Source: Siphlonurus alternatus
Taxonomy: Eukaryota > Arthropoda > Insecta > Ephemeroptera > Siphlonuridae
Assembly (NCBI GenBank): GCA_949825025.1
Contig: OX463778.1
Location: 6,029,142-6,093,141, forward strand
Length of the DNA: 64,000 bases
Reading direction: 5' to 3'
Shown: positions 57,751 to 64,000 of the stretch, one piece after another
How positions within the stretch are numbered: the stretch's first letter is position 1
How the letters are laid out: each line of letters opens with the position of its first letter
Position numbers and translations under genes: made by a program
Notes under the pieces: generated by a model
Told to the model about the DNA's origin: nothing
Database searches by the model: none
What the model saw: the letters and a program-made list of their open reading frames with translations, nothing else

Positions 57751-60053
57751 GGTGCTACACCGTATTATGCATTTGGAAATAATATACGGTCCCAGGAGAA
57801 ATATTGTGAAGGGACATAATTTTATTGACTAATTTAATTATTTATATTAAATATTACGTCATCTTTTTTTAATTTGGAAATTTTTAGAAAATGATTGAAA
57901 TCCTTTCGTCAATCGAATATTTTTTAATGCGACACCAACAGCGAAGTTAATATTGAGACAGTCTTCGTAAAATTTTCAAAATGTTTGAAATTATCAGATG
58001 TTATTTATTATAATTTTTTAATACAAAAACCAGCTCTCTGTACTTTCTGATAAGAGCTATATTCCACATCACAACACCTTGAATATAATATATAATCATC
58101 AGTAAGTCAAAGAGGCAATTTTGATGTTGCATGTTTTTTTGTTTTTTTTTAATCTGCATGAATATCTGAAATCTTTATAAGAATCTTGATAAAATGAAAA
58201 ACTGTGACGGAATCCTCTTCAATTAATCAGCATTTCAATTATTTGACAATCAGAGATGCGACCATTCTTACTCAGGTTTCCACCGGGAACCACAACTCAA
58301 CAATTGCACTACAGAACGGGTGATTGCTGATTGAGCAGAGTAAACTGGCAAACTCAGTGACAATATAATCCGAGGTCAAGCAGCGACCTGTGACCTCCCG
58401 TGACCTCTGAGAGGAAAGTCGTAAGGATGTCGATAATTACAGGTTGTGGAGATTGCAGAAGATATTATGCAAATATACTTGACGTTGTTTGTATGCAAAG
58501 TTTATGTGCCAATGTGTGCATAACTTGTCGATGTTTTATATATATAATAGAGAGAAATGTAATGAAAAATATACCGGTATTGTTACTATTATGTACTTCA
58601 AATAAGACTTAGAATATTTTAGTAATAATTATTTTATGTGCATGCCATATATTATATTATTATATACACGGGCTAGCAAATTGTTATAAAACTTTTTACA
58701 TATAAATTTAGTTATAATTTATAACATTAATATATATATATATATAATGTATATATATCATAAATATATATTATAATAAAAACAAGATTCATGGCTGCAC
58801 ACATTTTTGGTACAGATTATAAAATTATTTGTGTAAACTAAAAACGTATATAATACGCATAATAGAAAAAATGCTGGATATTTCCTGTTTTATCTGCATC
58901 TCAAATTATGCAAAAAACTATGCAAAATATTTGTAAATAATATAAATTTTTATATTGAAAATTGATTCCCAAAAATAACATGCATGCCTCCTTTAAAGTT
59001 TGACAAAATTAAATTATTCACACCTTTTTAAAGTTTACATTTCTAGTTATACATTTATAACCTCTTTGGCAAAATATTTATTTAGTATTAGAACAATATA
59101 TAAATAAATCAAATTAATGAGCTGCTTCTCCCCCTTCTCCCATATTTAAGAAACTTGCAAGTAAGGCTGTATTTTCAGAAGACGCGACTGTCGACTGCTA
59201 ACATTAGTGCCGCACCATCGCAAGTAGTGGGAGCAATGTTTGCATCGCTGGGAATTAATTACGGCGCGGTGATACGCTTAACATTGACGGCGGGGGATGT
59301 TTACCCAAGTCGGGGTTCGCCTGAGGATGCTTCAAGAAGGGTTCATCGCCACAATGAAGCGACTAATTGAAGGGGAACATCTAGCATATCTTCACCTGGC
59401 GAAATATTAAAATAAAGAACTTATGATATTTTTTCTATAACCAGCCTGCACGCAATGTGAAGTTTGCGTGGGGCCAGAGTATGTTTAGTTGTTAATGCCC
59501 TCTAGGATGTTATAATGGGAGCTCGACCAGTGCTAACAGATGCTATCTTCAGTGGCCTGAAGCTGCTTTACCAATATAAGATGTATATTTTTTATTGTAT
59601 AAAGAACCTTACCGAAATTCCTTTTGTAAAAGAGCTTTCTGATCGAGAATAATCTAAAGTTAAAATATAAGATAAGTCAGGGTTATAAACGAACACATGT
59701 CGTCCTCCTAGCTTCGGGCCATCAACTTGATGGCGTGTCCATAAGGCTCGCTGTCTTTCTCAAGAATTATGTAAAATATGTACAAGGCAACGCCTGACAG
59801 TATATTGTATTTTGTTGACCACACGATTTTAATTTATAATTTTATTACTGTAACAAAAAAACGTATTTTAAAATATCTTATAATGGAGTTTTGTTATATA
59901 TACTGTTTAATATTCTGTGCCATAAGAGCAAGAACATCACCAGTTGGATTGGCAAAGAACACTAATTCGATTGGAACATTGTGGTCACCAATTTGGACTT
60001 TTTTGCAGTGCTGTTACCAAATTGCTAGTTATCAATAAAACTTCTTAATAATT
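57751..60053. other. Intergenic DNA
   Basis: A TGACCT-4 bp-TGACCT direct repeat at 58391-58406. A GC-richer patch at 59180-59370 with a 71-aa open frame of no recognised similarity. (TA)n-rich DNA at 58730-58770. No gene recognised. Confidence 0.4.
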
Positions 60054-60255
60054 CACACTAAATTATTAGATGCTGATTTCGATTTTAGTACAATTATTTT
60101 CATCTTTTTAGGTTTGAGTACATTAAATGGGCTAATTAAACCTTATTTTAAGTACATTTTTCGCACTTTTAAATACAAATTTAGTACTGAATAAACAAAG
60201 TCAGTAAAAGTAAAAATATTATCCTTAAAGCAAGTATCTAAAAGTTTAGAGTGAA
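60054..60255. mobile_element. ACTAAATTTTTAGAT foldback family, copy 2 (decayed)
   Basis: CACACTAAATTATTAGATGC and AAATACAAATTTAGTACTGA, GTATCTAAAAGTTTAGAGTG match the 340-bp element at 34951. The central part is shortened. Confidence 0.7.
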
Positions 60256-60429
60256 ATATGTAAATGAAAATTCATAGAAATCAGAGAAGCAAACTATTTC
60301 TAAAAAATATTTATATACAACATTATATCATAAAATTAATCCCGCAGTAAAAAATTGTAACTTTTTTTCCTCCATAATTTTTTCCTACCTTCCATTTTGA
60401 ATGCTAAATTTGTATTAATTACAGTGCGT

Positions 60430-60680
60430 GTTTGTCTGTATGCAAATGACCGAACGGACGTCACGGTAAGGTGATCGTATCATCAGAGGTCACTGTATAA
60501 CATTAGAGAAGGGGGGCGGGGTCACGCCAACCTCCGCCCATGTTGACGAATCGCGTGGACGTGTTACTTAATAGCGTGTCCCCGTGACACAAGATGGCGG
60601 CCCTGCGTGATTCCTTTCAGCCGGGCCAATTTCCGCCGAACGTGCTGTAACGGCCGGAGCTGTCGCCGGAGCCCCTCTCG
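60430..60680 (+). promoter_or_regulatory. Candidate regulatory/promoter region
   Basis: A GC-rich island with the octamer ATGCAAAT (60440), GGGGGGCGGGGTC (60511, Sp/KLF-like), AAGATGGCGGC (60592, YY1-like) and several CpGs. It resembles an invertebrate promoter, but no linked exon was identified and the minisatellite starts directly after it. Confidence 0.3.
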
Positions 60681-60689
60681 AGTTTAGAT

Positions 60690-61020
60690 CCTGCATACAT
60701 CACTTGGGACAGCCAGACAAGCTAGTATAGCCGTCAGAAGTCAGTGTCCCAGTTTAGAACCTGCATATACATCACTTGGGACAGCTAGCATTTGGGACAA
60801 CTAGCATTTGGGACAGCTAGCATTTGGGATAGCTAGCATTTGGGATAGCTATAGCATAGCCGTCAGAAGTCGGTGTCCGAGCTTAGATCTGCATACCATT
60901 TGGGACAGATAGCATTTGGGACAGATAGCATTTGGGACACATAGCATTTGGGACAGATAGTATTTGGGACAGATAGCATTTGGGACAGCTAGCATTTGGG
61001 ACAGCAAGCATAGCTGTCAG
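60690..61020 (+). repeat. 16-bp minisatellite with higher-order structure
   Basis: AGCATTTGGGACAGCT-type 16-bp units occur in two blocks (60770-60850 and 60893-61005). Each block is framed by a shared spacer containing CATAGCCGTCAGAAGTC, GTGTCC and TTAGA..CTGCATA (at 60728, 60855 and 61010). Thus a unit of about 125 bp is itself repeated, with variable numbers of 16-bp subunits. Confidence 0.9.
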
Positions 61021-61834
61021 AAGTCAGTATGTGGGTGGAGGGAATGGCTGCTGTGGCTGCTGCTGGGAATCGAACTGGCCCCATTTCTAAAGACTAAACA
61101 ACAATTTTTGATATCAATTTAGCATTTGCTCTATCATGAATTTGTTTATATGGTTTTTAATTTGACAGATAAAATTTCGAAGTTGAATCATTGCAGTAAA
61201 CTTATTTCGCTTATAAGAATTAAAATACAAATTAGATCAATTGCGTTTTGGACATAAGCATGACATAAATATATAACCAACAATTTTTTAACGTGTTTTG
61301 CTTTTTTACATGATCATATACAGAGTTTATGTAAAGGTGGTAATTAAAGATGGGAGGAAAAATATCGAAAGGGTACAAATTTAAAATGTTAGAAGATGGA
61401 AGGTATACCAAGCTCAGAGATTTTAGGAAGCTATAGGTTAGTCCAATCATCAAAACAGGAAAACTTAAAATTTGAATGTGGACAGTCCACACCAAAGTAT
61501 TTTCAAGTGACTCAAATTTTTTTCAAGTACCGAAGAACCAGGGCAGCCTAGAGGACTAGGACAAAGTGGAAATACCCCCTCCCCTCTACCACATACTCCT
61601 GATAACATTATAGACTCTACACTACACTCTTACTGTGTCCAATTCTTTATACCATTCCAAATTTTCAAAAATTATCAATCTGCAATGTCTTGGATTGAGA
61701 GAACCAGAAACTTTTGGTCGAGGGTGTACAACACATGACTTTGTGACCAAGTCTGACAACATGGAGGGCTCTATGTGACAACGTAATGACTGCGTGGCGA
61801 CCTTCAAAAGTTTCTTTTTTATCAGACCACAATT
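61021..61834. other. Intergenic DNA, nothing recognised
   Basis: No gene. The small minus-strand ORFs at 61232 and 61622 have no recognised similarity. Confidence 0.4.
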
Positions 61835-62200
61835 GGGTACTTCTACTTACTAGTTACTACTTTGAAACCCCGAACATTCCGAAACTCTAACTTGAGCGTT
61901 TCGCAGGCTCATCAGAAACGGGGACGGCCACGACCTTGCAATCCATCCCGGCATTTGCCTGCGACTGAGGGAAACGTAGAAACCTCAGCCAGGATGGACG
62001 CCACAGCATTGTCAATGAACGGGAAGTGCAATGGTCCAAAGCCAGAGGGGAACCACACAGTGGAAAATCGCAACGATTTATCCCTGGGTGGAAAACATGT
62101 TTTTTTCGTATTATAAATGGTCAGCGATCAAAATATTAAACACGCTCGGCGTTGCTTGACTTCGGTGATCTGAAGGGACTCGGTTAAGCGCACTGCCAAA
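61835..62200 (-). mobile_element. 5S-derived SINE, copy E
   Basis: Complete on the minus strand. The 5S-like head is at about 62115-62200, the core at about 61937-62000 (CAATCCATCCCGGCATTTGCC), and the tail toward 61835. Similar to copies C and D. Confidence 0.88.
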
Positions 62201-63600
62201 GGCAATTTTTTAAAGACCAAGATTTAGCTACAAGAAAGGTACACTCTTCTGACGCGGATGGTAGTCACTCGAGACGGTGTTCCAAGTGCACGCCACGACT
62301 GTGTGCCCGGCTATCGATTGTTGGAGCTGCTTCGAGCTGCTGTTTACCTTTACACTCATTTCCGTGACATAAATTGAAATAAAAAACTAGCTGCATGTTC
62401 CAGAATTATTATTATACCTCTATCATAAAAAAAAATATAAATGTTCGTATCAAAATTCAAGTATTTACAAGTCAAATCAGTTTAAAATAAAAACTAAACT
62501 TTTTTTATACCTCATGATGGTTTAAAATTATTGGTATACATCATTTTCTTGTTTCGAGAGTCATGTCATGATACGAGACTAAAGTTGACAAAACTTTTCT
62601 CATTGTTTGTAGAGCATCTAATAAAAGTTGTAACTTAATTATGGAGGGTTGCAATTGTTTGTTTGATATTTTACGACAAAGGGTCAAAGGTCACATATAA
62701 TGTGTAATATGTAGGCGTTCGAGTGGTAAGTAGCTGGAGAAAATTACCAATGGTGCATGACGAAAAGAAGAATCAAACTGTGCTGCAGTAAAATTTTAAA
62801 AGAACGAACTGTCCGTGTCAAGGGACAGCCTGAATAATTAAAGATATCTCTGAAGAGCACTTATTAGTCTTAGTCTTAATATATATATAATGTCCATTCT
62901 AAATTAGTAAATTTTAGACTGAATATGATGAAAAAATAACAGGGGGAACGTTCGAGCTGTCCCGGAGTGTATATAGTAGTTCATATATAAACTCAAACTC
63001 GAGGACTCATGTACAACTTGAATGAATTTTCCCAGCTCCATATATTACGCAGGCGTCACATATTATATACTCTCGCTCGGAAACGAAGTGTTTCATAAAA
63101 GCCATGCAATAATGTTTAAAAAGAAAGACACGTTTCGTGTTTCAAAAATGAATTGAAAAAACTTGTTGTGTTTCTGAAACAAGAAAAGTGTTTACAAAAT
63201 TCAAAAATTTATTCATCTTCCAAAGACATGTCAACAATCTAAATATTATAAGTTCAAAACGCAAGTGTAAGGGGGCACTTTTTGGAACACAAAATTGGCA
63301 TTTGATTGTAATTACAACTGGCAATCTCTCCAGCCTGTACAAGGTAATTTAATATTTAATAAATTTATATATAATATCGTCGTAACTCTGAAAATTTAAT
63401 ATTGGCTGTCCGTTCCTTTCTGGATAGGTAAGATAGTGTCCTAATATTACCAAAGATTTTGGTCCAAATGTTAGTTTGTCGTGTTTTGTAACTCTGCCAA
63501 TGTTGCATGCTTTTATATTCAACGGTGGAAACATACAATTTTGTTCCAGTAAGATTAACATTTCGTAGACCTATTCCTTATGAAATGTCGGTACGAAATA
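62201..63600. other. Intergenic DNA
   Basis: No gene recognised. Two adjacent minus-strand open frames (63349-63561 and 63142-63342) have an ordinary amino-acid mix but no motif that I know. Confidence 0.35.
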
Positions 63601-63601
63601 T

Positions 63602-63928
63602 GTGCTATATATTATCATGATGCAGTGTGACTTACATAAGTATTACAGACACGATGTGAGTGATATCTTTTTTCTTAAGAAGTTAATCGATGGAAAAATA
63701 GACTGCCCTGAAATTCAGGCTGAACTCACAATCAGTCTAAATGTACCTGCAGCGAGACAAAACAGATCATCTCCCCCTTTCTACATAACATACCCAAGAG
63801 TTAATATTGATAAATATGCTTTTATTTCCAGAGTTCAATCATTTTGCAGTGAACTGTACAGAAAATACGAACTTGACATTCTCCATCAATCTTTGCATCA
63901 AGAAAATACAAGGCAAATGCATGTTTAA
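63602..63928 (+). pseudogene. 5'-truncated LINE ORF2 C-terminus
   Basis: The last about 95 codons read HDVSDIFFLKKLIDGKIDCP, then NVPAARQNRSS, FYITYPRVN, FISRVQSFCSELYRKYELDI. This resembles the C-terminal region of Jockey/I/CR1-type reverse transcriptase proteins, which commonly run D(I/L)xFLxKLxxGxIDCP, then a VP..R block and an NxPxxR block. There is no RT core upstream, so it is a truncated remnant, not a gene. It differs from the intact element at 17.4-23.4 kb and from the fragment at 16.5 kb. Confidence 0.6.
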
Positions 63929-64000
63929 TTATTTAATATAAATATAATTCAATATATGTTACCAAGATTTTATATAATAATTTTTGTACGTGTGCATTTT

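Noticed and set aside
60690..61020. CRISPR array
   Set aside because: The units are contiguous 16-bp tandem repeats without unique spacers, in eukaryotic DNA.

Overview
This is eukaryotic, invertebrate-type genomic DNA. It is AT-rich, full of microsatellites and densely packed with interspersed repeats, and I found no recognisable host protein-coding gene. Three things suggest a metazoan, possibly an arthropod (the phylum is inference): a 5S-rRNA-derived SINE family, APE-type non-LTR retrotransposons with a Jockey/CR1-like reverse transcriptase, and many short palindromic (foldback/MITE-like) families. There are no prokaryotic operons and no CRISPR.

The centrepiece is an apparently intact non-LTR retrotransposon on the + strand, about 17.44-23.44 kb. 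ORF1 (778 aa) has no zinc knuckles or RRM that I can see. It carries a macro domain resembling the ADP-ribosyl-glutamate hydrolase TARG1/OARD1, and the Lys and Asp matching the TARG1 catalytic pair are both present with the same spacing (K332 and D373, 41 residues apart). ORF1 also holds a Gln-rich stretch and a 15-aa (45-bp) repeat in about ten copies. ORF2 encodes an APE endonuclease and a reverse transcriptase (YADD). Its endonuclease N-terminus reads upstream of the first in-frame ATG and abuts an A10 run and a TAATG stop-start overlap, so how ORF2 is initiated is an open question. The 3' UTR contains a TA/TG microsatellite and ends in an (AAAT)n tail. Two 5'-truncated LINE fragments lie at 16.5-16.85 kb and 63.6-63.93 kb.

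The rest of the window is a mosaic of short elements. (1) A 5S-headed SINE of about 370 bp has five copies plus core-only fragments. (2) A MITE-like family of about 260 bp with CCCKAGTTGAAA-like ends has about 12 copies. (3) A palindromic family of about 320 bp starting CAATGGAGTATCGACCTC has about 7 copies. (4) Several smaller foldback families occur: TGTACA-ended, ACTAAATTTTTAGAT-ended, TTAAGGGTAAGG-ended, TATAGAG-ended and GATGCGACGCG-containing. (5) One piggyBac-like MITE has TTAA/CCCTAG ends. Tandem repeats include (TA)n, (CT)n/(GA)n and long (TTTA)n/(ATAA)n tracts, and two odd minisatellites at 57.6 and 60.7 kb.

A GC-rich, palindrome-laden block of about 2.2 kb at 7.6-9.85 kb is unlike its surroundings and unclassified. 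Possible host regulatory DNA: a CpG-richer, promoter-like patch at 10.3-10.64 kb (perfect X-box, CRE, E2F-like site), one at 60.43-60.68 kb, nuclear-receptor-type direct repeats at 15.68, 53.88 and 58.39 kb, and a marked excess of the palindrome TGACGTCA (20 sites by eye). All family assignments come from reading the sequence and remembered family motifs; no database search was run.
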